From SAR202 cluster bacterium (GTDB lineage: Bacteria; Chloroflexota; Dehalococcoidia; SAR202; GCA-002694895), in NCBI GenBank assembly GCA_009391605.1, contig VFGQ01000014.1:1-7094 (forward strand): a stretch of DNA of 7,094 bases. The letters run 5' to 3'. Positions within the stretch are counted from its first letter, which is position 1. Each line of letters begins with the position of its first letter. Positions 1 to 5,635 of the stretch are shown piece after piece. The notes under the pieces are model-generated. The model saw only the letters and a program-made list of their open reading frames with translations. It had not been told where the DNA came from and did no database searches. The position numbers were made by a program, and so were the translations under genes.

Positions 1-1304
1 AAATTTAAATATTCAATATTTGATGAGGTTCCACGCCTAGAAGAAATTAGATCCATGATTTTTCCTATAAATTTATCTGGGCAAATGATAGTGGATTTAA
101 TCCAAGGTTCTTGAATATTATCAACTTCTGACAGATCTATTGCTGATGGATTATTTACGAGCTGTTCATTTTTGTTTTTGAAGGTTATTTTGTATTCTAC
201 ACTTGGTGCGGTCATGATTATTCCGATACCATATTCTCTTTCAATTCTTTCTTGAATTATTTCCATATGAAGTATCCCTAGAAACCCACATCGAAATCCC
301 GGACCTAATGCTTGAGAAGTTTCTCTATTGTAAATTATTGAAGCATCATTTAATTGGAGTTTTGATAATGCTTCGTCTAAATCGAGAAATTCATTAGGGT
401 CAAGAGGGAACATTCCTGAAAAAACTTTTGGTTTTAATTCAGCTCCAGATAAGATTGCTGAAATATTTGTATTATTAATATGTGTGATGGTTTCACCAAC
501 AGGAAGGTTGTTGAATTCTTTTAATCCTGTATAAATGTATCCTACTTCACCAAGCTTTAAAGAATTCTTTTTTTTCTGATCAGGAGTAAAAATTCCAATT
601 TCATTTGCTGAAAAATTAGTTTGAGAATTAATTGTTTTAAGATTTGATCCTGATTTGATTTCCCCATCAAAAACTCTTATATAATTAATTATGCCTTTAT
701 ATTGATCATATTTTGAATCAAAAACCAGAGCTCTGGTAAAATGCGTTTCACCCGTAGGTGGAGGTATTGTTTCTATTATTTTTGATATAAGCTCAGGAAT
801 CCCTTCACCAGTTTTTGCAGAACATTGAAGTATTTCTTCTTTTATAAAACCAAATGTGTTGATTATTTCATTAATTACTGTCTGGGTTTGAGCAGAGGGT
901 AAGTCTATTTTGTTAATTACAGGGATAATATTTAATCCTAAATCTAAAGCCAGATAAGTGTTTGCTATTGTTTGTGCTTGAATTCCTTGTGATGAATCTA
1001 CGAGTAGAATTGCCCCATCTGAAGCTCTTAAACTTCTTGAAACTTCTGAGGTAAAATCAACATGTCCAGGGGTATCAATTAAATTTAAATTATAAATATC
1101 TCCATTTTTATGACTATAGGGCAAAGTTATTGCCTGTGATTTTATAGTTATACCTCTTTCTCTTTCTAAATCCATGGTATCTAGGATTTGTTCATTTTGA
1201 TCTTTTATTCCTTTGGTAAATTCAATTAATCTATCAGCAAGAGTTGATTTCCCATGATCAATATGAGCTATAATACAGAAATTTCTAATGAGACTTGTAT
1301 TCAT
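1..1304 (-). CDS. lepA: Elongation factor 4 (LepA), translational GTPase, C-terminal part missing at window edge
   Basis: The minus-strand frame is open from an ATG at 1304-1302 to the left edge, giving 434 codons of a protein usually near 600 residues. The start MNTSLIRNFC is typical for the family. Visible GTPase motifs are G1 AHIDHGKST (residues 13-21), the RERGIT switch region (48-53), G3 DTPGH (77-81) and G4 NKID (131-134). Beyond the domain II region, the EF-G-like part carries GFRCGFLGILHMEI (about residue 335), a LepA hallmark, and the reading ends in the RRG-containing domain V region. The unique C-terminal domain lies outside the window. LepA/EF4 is a cytosolic ribosome-binding GTPase linked to ribosome back-translocation and to 30S biogenesis. 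It is transcribed divergently from rph. No Shine-Dalgarno sequence precedes the ATG, so initiation may be leaderless. I see no frameshift or lost GTPase residue. Confidence 0.97.
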   Translation of the reverse strand, partial: MNTSLIRNFCIIAHIDHGKSTLADRLIEFTKGIKDQNEQILDTMDLERERGITIKSQAITLPYSHKNGDIYNLNLIDTPGHVDFTSEVSRSLRASDGAILLVDSSQGIQAQTIANTYLALDLGLNIIPVINKIDLPSAQTQTVINEIINTFGFIKEEILQCSAKTGEGIPELISKIIETIPPPTGETHFTRALVFDSKYDQYKGIINYIRVFDGEIKSGSNLKTINSQTNFSANEIGIFTPDQKKKNSLKLGEVGYIYTGLKEFNNLPVGETITHINNTNISAILSGAELKPKVFSGMFPLDPNEFLDLDEALSKLQLNDASIIYNRETSQALGPGFRCGFLGILHMEIIQERIEREYGIGIIMTAPSVEYKITFKNKNEQLVNNPSAIDLSEVDNIQEPWIKSTIICPDKFIGKIMDLISSRRGTSSNIEYLN

Positions 1305-1312
1305 ATTTAAAT

Positions 1313-1341
1313 AATATATTTTTTAAAGTTATAATTATCAC
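1313..1341 (-). promoter_or_regulatory. Candidate lepA promoter positioned for a leaderless or near-leaderless mRNA
   Basis: Read on the minus strand, GTGATA (1341-1336, four of six matches to TTGACA) is followed after 17 bases by TATATT (1318-1313, five of six to TATAAT). Only eight bases separate the -10 box from the lepA ATG at 1304, so transcription would begin at or within a base or so of the start codon. This fits the absence of a Shine-Dalgarno sequence. The match is weak evidence because the spacer is almost all A and T. Confidence 0.3.
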
Positions 1342-1362
1342 ATAAATGAATAATCTTATTTA

Positions 1363-1368
1363 TATAAT
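1363..1368 (+). promoter_or_regulatory. Candidate -10 box for rph
   Basis: A perfect TATAAT lies 30 bases before the TTG start of rph and would give a leader of about 20-25 bases holding the GGAGG site. No convincing -35 hexamer lies 15-19 bases upstream, and such hexamers arise easily by chance in this composition. Confidence 0.25.
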
Positions 1369-1387
1369 CTAAAGCAATTTAAACAAT

Positions 1388-1392
1388 GGAGG
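1388..1392 (+). promoter_or_regulatory. Strong Shine-Dalgarno site fixing the TTG start of rph
   Basis: GGAGG lies six bases before TTG at 1399-1401. It is the clearest ribosome binding site in the window. An in-frame TGA at 1396-1398 directly precedes the TTG, so no earlier start is possible. The pair decides the rph start. Confidence 0.85.
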
Positions 1393-1398
1393 CTGTGA

Positions 1399-2103
1399 TT
1401 GAGATCAGATAATAGAAAAGATAACGAAATAAGAGAATTGCATATATTAAAAGATGTACAAGAACAATCAGATGGATCTTGTTTGATTAGTTTGGGTAAC
1501 ACGAGAGTATTATGTGCGGTAAGATTTGACAGTAAAGTCCCGTTATTTTTAAGAGGCTCAGGAGAAGGATGGATAACTGCTGAATATTCTATGCTTCCTG
1601 GATCTACCAATACTCGTACGAGCAGAAATAATATAAATAGTGGAAGAACAAAAGAAATTCAGCGTTTAATTGGTAGAAGCATAAGATCTGCAATAGATTT
1701 AGCTCAAATAGGGGAAAATACATTAATTATTGACTGCGATGTAATAAATGCTGATGGAGGTACTAGAACTGCAGCAATAATTGGAAGTTTTATTGCATTG
1801 AATAATGCTATTAGAAAATTACAATCAAAAAAAATATTATCAAGTAACATAAATATTCATCCTGTTGCTGCTATTAGTGTAGGTTTGACAGAAAATAATA
1901 TTATTTTGGATCTCAATTATGAAGAAGATTCAAAAGCTATTGCAGATTTTAATTTTGTTATGGATGAAAATCAAAATATTATCGAAGTTCAAGGTACTGG
2001 AGAATCAGGAAAATTTACACAATCTCAATTAATGACATCAGTAGATATGGCTAGTATTGCAATCAAAGATATTATTAATATTCAAAAGAAATATTTAGAT
2101 TAA
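1399..2103 (+). CDS. rph: Ribonuclease PH, phosphate-dependent tRNA 3' exoribonuclease
   Basis: This 234-residue protein is full length for RNase PH (about 237-240). The enzyme removes nucleotides 3' of the CCA end of tRNA precursors by phosphorolysis and works as a ring-shaped hexamer in the cytosol. The N-terminus (RSDNRKDNEIR) matches the family MRxDxR start, which supports the TTG codon chosen from the upstream GGAGG. Visible family blocks are GWITAEYSMLPGST (57-70), GRTKEIQRLIGRS (82-94), CDVINADGGTRT (113-124) with the phosphate-binding GTRT, the metal-ligand aspartates D177 and D183 in the EDSKAIAD stretch, and IEVQGTGE (195-202). The loop after MLPGST is about three residues shorter than in E. 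coli RNase PH. All key residues I know of are present, so I expect an active enzyme. It is divergent from lepA and separated from rpmH by a hairpin and a promoter. Confidence 0.97.
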   Translation: MRSDNRKDNEIRELHILKDVQEQSDGSCLISLGNTRVLCAVRFDSKVPLFLRGSGEGWITAEYSMLPGSTNTRTSRNNINSGRTKEIQRLIGRSIRSAIDLAQIGENTLIIDCDVINADGGTRTAAIIGSFIALNNAIRKLQSKKILSSNINIHPVAAISVGLTENNIILDLNYEEDSKAIADFNFVMDENQNIIEVQGTGESGKFTQSQLMTSVDMASIAIKDIINIQKKYLD

Positions 2104-2106
2104 TAA

Positions 2107-2153
2107 TTTAATCTGTTATTTATTAACATAATTGATAACTAATAGAGATTAAA
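2107..2153 (+). repeat. Long imperfect inverted repeat just after rph (possible 3'-end hairpin)
   Basis: Starting three bases after the rph stop, TTTAATCT (2107-2114) pairs perfectly with AGATTAAA (2146-2153). Inside it, GTTAT (2115-2119) pairs with ATAAC (2135-2139), and TTAT (2120-2123) pairs with ATAA (2128-2131) around a TAAC loop. The result is a 17-bp stem interrupted by 3' bulges of three and six bases. It is AT-rich and has no following T-run, so it is not a standard intrinsic terminator. It could protect the rph mRNA end or serve as a processing site. The low GC makes chance pairing a real alternative. Confidence 0.4.
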
Positions 2154-2158
2154 TTAGA

Positions 2159-2187
2159 TTGACCCTGACCCTAAAGATTTATATAAT
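2159..2187 (+). promoter_or_regulatory. Near-consensus sigma70 promoter of the rpmH operon
   Basis: TTGACC (2159-2164, five of six to TTGACA) and a perfect TATAAT (2182-2187) are separated by exactly 17 bases. Transcription would start near 2194, giving a leader of about 20 bases before the rpmH ATG at 2215. This is the best promoter match in the window and precedes a ribosomal protein gene expected to be highly expressed. The -35 box overlaps a tandem GACCCT repeat (2161-2172). Confidence 0.75.
2161..2172 (+). repeat. Tandem GACCCT direct repeat overlapping the -35 box
   Basis: Two head-to-tail copies of GACCCT stand out as a GC-rich island in an AT-rich spacer. The first copy forms most of the -35 hexamer of the rpmH promoter. 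It could be a regulator site or only part of the core promoter. The observation is direct and the function is unknown. Confidence 0.45.
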
Positions 2188-2214
2188 TCTCCTTTCTAAA
2201 TTAAAATCGATTCG

Positions 2215-2352
2215 ATGGCTAAAAGAACATATCAACCGAAAAAAAGAAGAAGAGCGCGAGTACATGGTTTTAGATCTCGGATAAGAACTAAATCTGGTAG
2301 AAATATTTTAAAGCGTAGGATGGCAAAATCTAGATCTAGATTGTCACCTTAG
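2215..2352 (+). CDS. rpmH: Large-subunit ribosomal protein bL34
   Basis: This 45-residue, strongly basic protein begins [19 protein letters not shown] and continues with [11 protein letters not shown], the standard bL34 pattern. L34 binds 23S rRNA in the 50S subunit. The length is normal for the family (44-46). The usual KGR near the C-terminus reads as KSR, followed by SRL, a mild variation. The long VHGF-type form with TYQPK resembles Chloroflexota L34. No Shine-Dalgarno sequence is evident before the ATG at 2215, although a strong promoter lies upstream and the mRNA leader would be only about 20 bases. It is the first gene of the rpmH-rnpA-yidD-lipoprotein-yidC-jag cluster and ends 18 bases before rnpA. 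Confidence 0.97.
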   Translation: MAKRTYQPKKRRRARVHGFRSRIRTKSGRNILKRRMAKSRSRLSP

Positions 2353-2370
2353 ATTTCATTTGAGAATTTC

Positions 2371-2715
2371 ATGATTGCTTATGACAATCAAACATTAAAA
2401 TTAAGAAAGAATACTGACTATAAAATAGTTTGGGATAAAGGCGTAAAGAAAGTATCAAATAATTTTATATTGATATATATCGTTAACAAAAAAGATTACT
2501 CTAGAATAGGTATATCATCGGTGAAAAATTATGGCACTGCTGTCGAAAGAAATAAAATAGTAAGGAGAATTAAGTCTATATTATATTTATATAATTTTAT
2601 TCCTGGTAAAGATATAGTATTAGTAGCCAAGAAAAAATCTAAAAGTGTCAAATATCAAAATTTAAAAGATGAAATTAAAGCTCTTTTGACTAAATCATCT
2701 TTGATAAATAAATAG
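2371..2715 (+). CDS. rnpA: Ribonuclease P protein component
   Basis: This 114-residue basic protein has the usual length and the rpmH-adjacent position of RnpA, which binds the RNase P RNA and assists 5' leader removal from pre-tRNA. Visible family features are the N-terminal LKLRKNTDY segment (9-17), RIGISSVKNYGTAVERN (45-61) corresponding to the core strand and helix with the RNR region, and the PGKDIVLVAK strand (78-87). The RNR-type motif reads R60 N61 K62, and the basic residue usual three positions after the Asn is V64, so this RNA-contacting helix is somewhat divergent. The start is ATG at 2371 with only a weak GAGAA upstream. It lies 18 bases after rpmH and 13 bases before yidD, almost certainly in the same transcript. 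Confidence 0.93.
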   Translation: MIAYDNQTLKLRKNTDYKIVWDKGVKKVSNNFILIYIVNKKDYSRIGISSVKNYGTAVERNKIVRRIKSILYLYNFIPGKDIVLVAKKKSKSVKYQNLKDEIKALLTKSSLINK

Positions 2716-2728
2716 ACTGATTAAAATT

Positions 2729-2938
2729 ATGAAAAAAATATTAGTATTATTAATTAAATTTTATCAACAATCTATATCAATGTATTTGCCAAGCGCATGT
2801 AGATATATTCCCTCTTGTTCGCAATATGCTGTAGAAACTATAGAAAAATATAATATTATCAAAGCATTATATTTAATTATAAAAAGATTGATTAAATGTA
2901 ATCCAATGAGTAAAAAAGGATATGATCCAGTAAAGTGA
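2729..2938 (+). CDS. yidD: YidD, membrane protein insertion efficiency factor
   Basis: This 69-residue protein matches the YidD family (about 70-85). The pattern is FYQQSIS (11-17), CRYIPSCSQYA (24-34) and KCNPMSKKGYDPV (56-68), with the three conserved cysteines C24, C30 and C57. YidD is a small membrane-associated protein, known from E. coli to improve YidC-dependent insertion, probably at the inner leaflet through an amphipathic N-terminal helix. The stretch 1-20 here is hydrophobic and amphipathic. Its place between rnpA and the yidC side of the cluster is the classical one. Its TGA stop overlaps the GTG start of the next gene (GTGA, 2935-2938), which suggests translational coupling. The ATG at 2729 has no clear Shine-Dalgarno sequence. 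It is complete, with no missing key residue. Confidence 0.95.
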   Translation: MKKILVLLIKFYQQSISMYLPSACRYIPSCSQYAVETIEKYNIIKALYLIIKRLIKCNPMSKKGYDPVK

Positions 2939-4125
2939 AAGAATTGAAAATTTTAAAAAATATCAAATCATATATTGTTATTAGTTTTATTGTTTCTTTG
3001 TGCATGATTTCTTGTGTAGGAGATCGTATGAAAGGCTCAGGATGGGCGACACCTTTTGTTGAAGGTAATAATGTATATATAGGAACTATAGAAGGTGAAT
3101 TGATTTCTATTGATATAATGACTGCGAAAGAAAATTGGAGAGCCACTTCATTAGATTCGGAATTTTTACCCAAATCTATTTATTCAAAACCTTTTCTATT
3201 TGATAGTAAAATATTTATTGGAACTCCTGCAGGAAAGCTTTTAGGATTTAATATGAATTCAGGATTAGATGAAGTTTCTTTACAAGATATTGAACAAAGA
3301 GTGTTATTGGCTGAAGAGCAAATAGGACCTGTTATTGTTGGAAATATACTATTATTTATGGATAATTATATAGCAATACCATCTTCTGATGGGCAACTTT
3401 CATTATTTCAGTATGCTCAAAATGAAATGTTTGAACCAATATGTTCATTTAAAGCAAATGATTCTTTATGGTCTAAACCGGTTTGGGATAAAAATAAGCA
3501 ACAAATAATCTTTGGATCGATGGATGGTAATTTATATTCTATTAATAAAGATTGTGGTTTAAACTGGAAATTTCCAACTAACTCAAGCATAGTATCTTCC
3601 CCTGTAATAGACGGTGACAAAATAATATTTGGTACTTTGAATCGTTCTTTTTATTCAGTGGATTTATTAAATGGTTCGTTAAATTGGCATTTTAATGATT
3701 CAAAAGGATGGTTTTGGGCTGAACCTGTTTTAGATTCTGGAATAATATATGCTTCAAATCTTGATGGTAATATATATGCAATCAGATCAAATTCAGGTCA
3801 GATAATGTGGATATATAAAACAGAAAATCCTATTATTTCTTCTCCTGTAATAATTGATGATTTTTTGATTTTTATTTCAAAACAAGGCGATCTACAGGTT
3901 ATACATAAAGATACAAAAAGAAAATTGGGTAGTTGTAATATAAATCAAAAAGTTTATTCATCTATTGAATCATTTGAAAATAAGATATTTATTCAAGTTT
4001 CTGATGGTTCTTTAAGAACTTTTACTATAAAAAAGAATGGAAACCCTGATGAATTATGGAATAGACCTTTTTTCACCGGGGAAAATGATAAAAGAAACAA
4101 TGAAAACTGGGATCCAGTGTGTTGA
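2935..4125 (+). CDS. Lipoprotein with PQQ-like (BamB-like) beta-propeller repeats
   Basis: This 396-residue protein starts with GTG inside the yidD stop (4-nt overlap). Residues 1-27 look like a lipoprotein signal: lysines up to residue 11, a hydrophobic stretch 13-25, then MISC with C27 as the likely lipidated cysteine. The protein should therefore be anchored on the outer face of the membrane. The rest is about eight repeats of the type S-x-P-V, I-x-F-G, D-G-x-L-Y-x-I, G-x-x-x-W, near residues 37, 84, 131, 180, 221, 262, 302 and 341. This is the signature of PQQ-like/BamB propellers. It does not look like a quinoprotein dehydrogenase, since only the structural repeats are seen, so a scaffold or protein-binding role is more likely. 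Its position between yidD and yidC suggests a link with YidC-mediated insertion or folding (inference). The protein ends in a charged tail finishing DPVC. The exact function is unknown. Confidence 0.88.
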   Translation: MKELKILKNIKSYIVISFIVSLCMISCVGDRMKGSGWATPFVEGNNVYIGTIEGELISIDIMTAKENWRATSLDSEFLPKSIYSKPFLFDSKIFIGTPAGKLLGFNMNSGLDEVSLQDIEQRVLLAEEQIGPVIVGNILLFMDNYIAIPSSDGQLSLFQYAQNEMFEPICSFKANDSLWSKPVWDKNKQQIIFGSMDGNLYSINKDCGLNWKFPTNSSIVSSPVIDGDKIIFGTLNRSFYSVDLLNGSLNWHFNDSKGWFWAEPVLDSGIIYASNLDGNIYAIRSNSGQIMWIYKTENPIISSPVIIDDFLIFISKQGDLQVIHKDTKRKLGSCNINQKVYSSIESFENKIFIQVSDGSLRTFTIKKNGNPDELWNRPFFTGENDKRNNENWDPVC

Positions 4126-4130
4126 AAAGG
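4126..4130 (+). promoter_or_regulatory. Shine-Dalgarno site for yidC next to the preceding stop
   Basis: AAAGG begins directly after the TGA of the lipoprotein gene and lies six bases before the yidC ATG at 4137. It supports that ATG as the start and suggests that ribosomes finishing the upstream gene can reinitiate here. Confidence 0.6.
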
Positions 4131-4136
4131 TAATTT

Positions 4137-5063
4137 ATGGAAATATTTAGCGATATATGGAATGTGATATTTATTAGGCCAATGGTTAATAGTCTAATAT
4201 TACTTTATATTTTATTAGGTCAAAATTTTGGATTAAGTATTATTTCGTTTACAGTGATAATCAGAGTTTTGATGTTCCCATTATCTATTAGACAGACAAA
4301 ACAAATGAAAGCTATGTCTGTTATTCAGCCAAAAATAAAACAGATTCAGGAAAAATATAAGGATGATAAACAAAAAATTTCACAGGAAACTATGAGTTTA
4401 TATAAGCAACAAGGGATCAATCCTATAGGTTGTTTAGGCCCTTTGATAATACAAATGCCAATCTTTATAGGTCTTTATCAATCATTATATATTACATTAC
4501 CTGCTAATCCTGAAAGCTTAACACAATTATCAGATTCGATTTACGGTTTTATTCCTTTGATAAATCAGGCCGTCCCTGTTGATGCCAAGTTTTTATGGTT
4601 AAATTTAGGATCTATAGTAAGATCTTCTGATATTTATACGCAAATAGGATTACCTTTATTAGTTGGGGCATCAACATTTATTATGCAAAAAACTACTGCT
4701 ACACCATCTATGGATGATAGACAAAAATCTACAAACAGAATGATGTTATGGTTTATGCCTATTCTTTTAGCATGGTTTACTTTAAGTTTTCCAAGTGGCT
4801 TGGCATTGTATTGGTTAATCTCAAATGTGATAGGAACTTTAATTCAATTAGTTATAACAGGTAAAATTCAAAGTTTATTTAATTTGAATACAAATTTGGT
4901 AAAAGAGGATCCGGAAATTTTAATAGAAGATAATAATAAATCAGATATTCATGAAAAAGAGGAAAATAATGAAAGTAGTGGAAACAACAGCAAAAACGAT
5001 CGAAGAAGCAATAGACATCGCTCTGGTAGAGTTAAACGCAAGCAGAGAAGAAGTAGAAATTAA
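4137..5063 (+). CDS. yidC: YidC/Oxa1-family membrane protein insertase
   Basis: This 308-residue insertase is of the short type without a large extracytoplasmic domain. YidC inserts and folds membrane proteins alone or with SecYEG. An amphipathic/hydrophobic N-terminal segment (8-28) precedes TM1 (about 32-50) with R43 in IIRVLMFPL, equivalent to the groove arginine of Bacillus YidC. A charged cytosolic helical hairpin follows (51-92, QTKQMKAM, QEKYKDDKQK), then TM2 (99-120, GCLGPLIIQMPIFIGLYQSL), TM3 (about 169-185), TM4 (202-219) and TM5 (221-241). After the last TM come an acidic linker (257-280) and a very basic tail (286-308, ending VKRKQRRSRN), the kind that binds ribosomes in YidC proteins lacking other contacts. 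The last 31 codons overlap jag in another frame. The N-terminal sequence resembles Chloroflexota and cyanobacterial YidC. The ATG is supported by AAAGG at 4126-4130. Confidence 0.96.
   Translation: MEIFSDIWNVIFIRPMVNSLILLYILLGQNFGLSIISFTVIIRVLMFPLSIRQTKQMKAMSVIQPKIKQIQEKYKDDKQKISQETMSLYKQQGINPIGCLGPLIIQMPIFIGLYQSLYITLPANPESLTQLSDSIYGFIPLINQAVPVDAKFLWLNLGSIVRSSDIYTQIGLPLLVGASTFIMQKTTATPSMDDRQKSTNRMMLWFMPILLAWFTLSFPSGLALYWLISNVIGTLIQLVITGKIQSLFNLNTNLVKEDPEILIEDNNKSDIHEKEENNESSGNNSKNDRRSNRHRSGRVKRKQRRSRN
4959..4962 (+). promoter_or_regulatory. Shine-Dalgarno site inside yidC that fixes the jag start
   Basis: GAGG (part of AAAGAGG, 4956-4962) lies six bases before the ATG at 4969. It favours that ATG over the in-frame ATG at 4951, which would add six residues (MKKRKI) not typical of Jag. 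The site is itself yidC coding sequence. Confidence 0.7.
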
Positions 5064-5610
5064 AGTAATTAATAGAGGGAAAAGTGGATTACTAGGCTTT
5101 GGTAATGAACAGGCTAAAGTAAAAGTTGAAAAAGTTAGCGATGTTCCTGAAAGTATTCAACTCGCTTATGAAATTCTTCGGAATTTTTTAGAGTATTTAG
5201 ATGCACCTATGAAAATTACTACTAAAATTATGGAAAACGGAAATATTTCTGATTCAATAATATCTTTAGATGGTGAAGATGCAGCTCTTTTGATAGGACG
5301 TAGAGGTGAAACTTTAAGATCATTGCAATATATTGTGAATTTAATGATACAGAAAAAAGTAGATAATAAAGATGAATTAATTTCTCTTGATGTTGAAGGT
5401 TATATAGAGAAAAAATTTAATAATTTATCTCAATTAATTAAAAAAATGGAAAAGACTGTTATAAGAACGGGAAAACAACTTTCCATGGAACCTATGCCAG
5501 CTTTTGAACGGAGATATATTCACAGATTTTTTTCTGGTAGTAAAAAAATAAATACTGAAAGTGAAGACTTTGGTCGAAATAGGCATGTTATATTAAAACC
5601 TAAAAACTAA
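4969..5610 (+). CDS. jag: Jag/KhpB RNA-binding protein (Jag-N, KH and R3H domains)
   Basis: This 213-residue cytosolic RNA-binding protein is complete. The Jag-N domain occupies about 1-55 (MKVVETTAKTIEEAIDIAL, then GKSGLLGFG at 37-45). The KH domain has the GRRGE loop at 110-114 followed by TLRSLQYIVN. The R3H domain carries ERRYIH, with R182 and H185 in the ERR-x-x-H arrangement, followed by TESE (196-199). Jag/KhpB, often with KhpA, binds RNA and influences cell elongation and division in streptococci, and it is the standard neighbour of yidC. I chose ATG 4969 because of the GAGG upstream and because the protein then starts as Jag proteins do. This gives a 95-nt overlap with yidC in the +1 frame, unusually long, with the YidC basic tail and the Jag-N helix sharing the same DNA. 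A 25-base gap leads to the next gene. Confidence 0.94.
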   Translation: MKVVETTAKTIEEAIDIALVELNASREEVEIKVINRGKSGLLGFGNEQAKVKVEKVSDVPESIQLAYEILRNFLEYLDAPMKITTKIMENGNISDSIISLDGEDAALLIGRRGETLRSLQYIVNLMIQKKVDNKDELISLDVEGYIEKKFNNLSQLIKKMEKTVIRTGKQLSMEPMPAFERRYIHRFFSGSKKINTESEDFGRNRHVILKPKN

Positions 5611-5635
5611 TCGAATTCATAGATAGTAAGTATAT

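Larger units (their letters stand above)
1305..1398. promoter_or_regulatory. Divergent lepA/rph intergenic control region
   Basis: This 94-base, extremely AT-rich spacer separates the two divergently read genes and must hold the promoters for both unless either is read from elsewhere. Candidate -10 elements are seen on both strands and are listed separately. No riboswitch-like structure, operator palindrome or small ORF was recognised in it. Confidence 0.5.

Noticed and set aside
1356..1610. Antisense ORF of 84 codons opposite the rph start
   Set aside because: It lies almost entirely over conserved rph coding sequence, has no recognisable domain and no ribosome binding site. It is a shadow frame.
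1305..2214. Replication origin near rpmH with DnaA boxes
   Set aside because: rpmH often lies near dnaA/oriC, so I looked for TTATCCACA-type boxes in both spacers. Only poor partial matches occur (TTATCACAT, TTATTAACA), they are not clustered, and no dnaA gene is present.
2892..3173. Antisense ORF of 93 codons opposite the yidD/lipoprotein junction
   Set aside because: It is antisense to two well-supported genes, with no family resemblance or start signal.
3417..3620. Antisense ORF of 67 codons within the lipoprotein gene
   Set aside because: It mirrors the propeller repeats on the other strand and has no independent support.
2935..4125. Quinoprotein (PQQ-dependent) alcohol dehydrogenase
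   Set aside because: Only the short structural propeller repeats are present, with a lipoprotein signal and 396 residues. I do not see the dehydrogenase active-site segments or a cytochrome CxxCH motif.
4951..4968. Longer jag product starting at ATG 4951 (extra MKKRKI)
   Set aside because: The GAGG site sits six bases before ATG 4969, and the protein from there begins as Jag-N domains do. The extra residues have no family counterpart, and the longer form would extend the overlap further.
4951..5063. Frameshift or assembly error joining yidC and jag
   Set aside because: Both readings end or begin naturally: YidC finishes with a typical basic tail and its own stop, and Jag begins with its own ribosome binding site and conserved start.
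5611..5635. Terminator between jag and the kinase
   Set aside because: The 25-base gap has no stem-loop with a T-run, so read-through is more likely.
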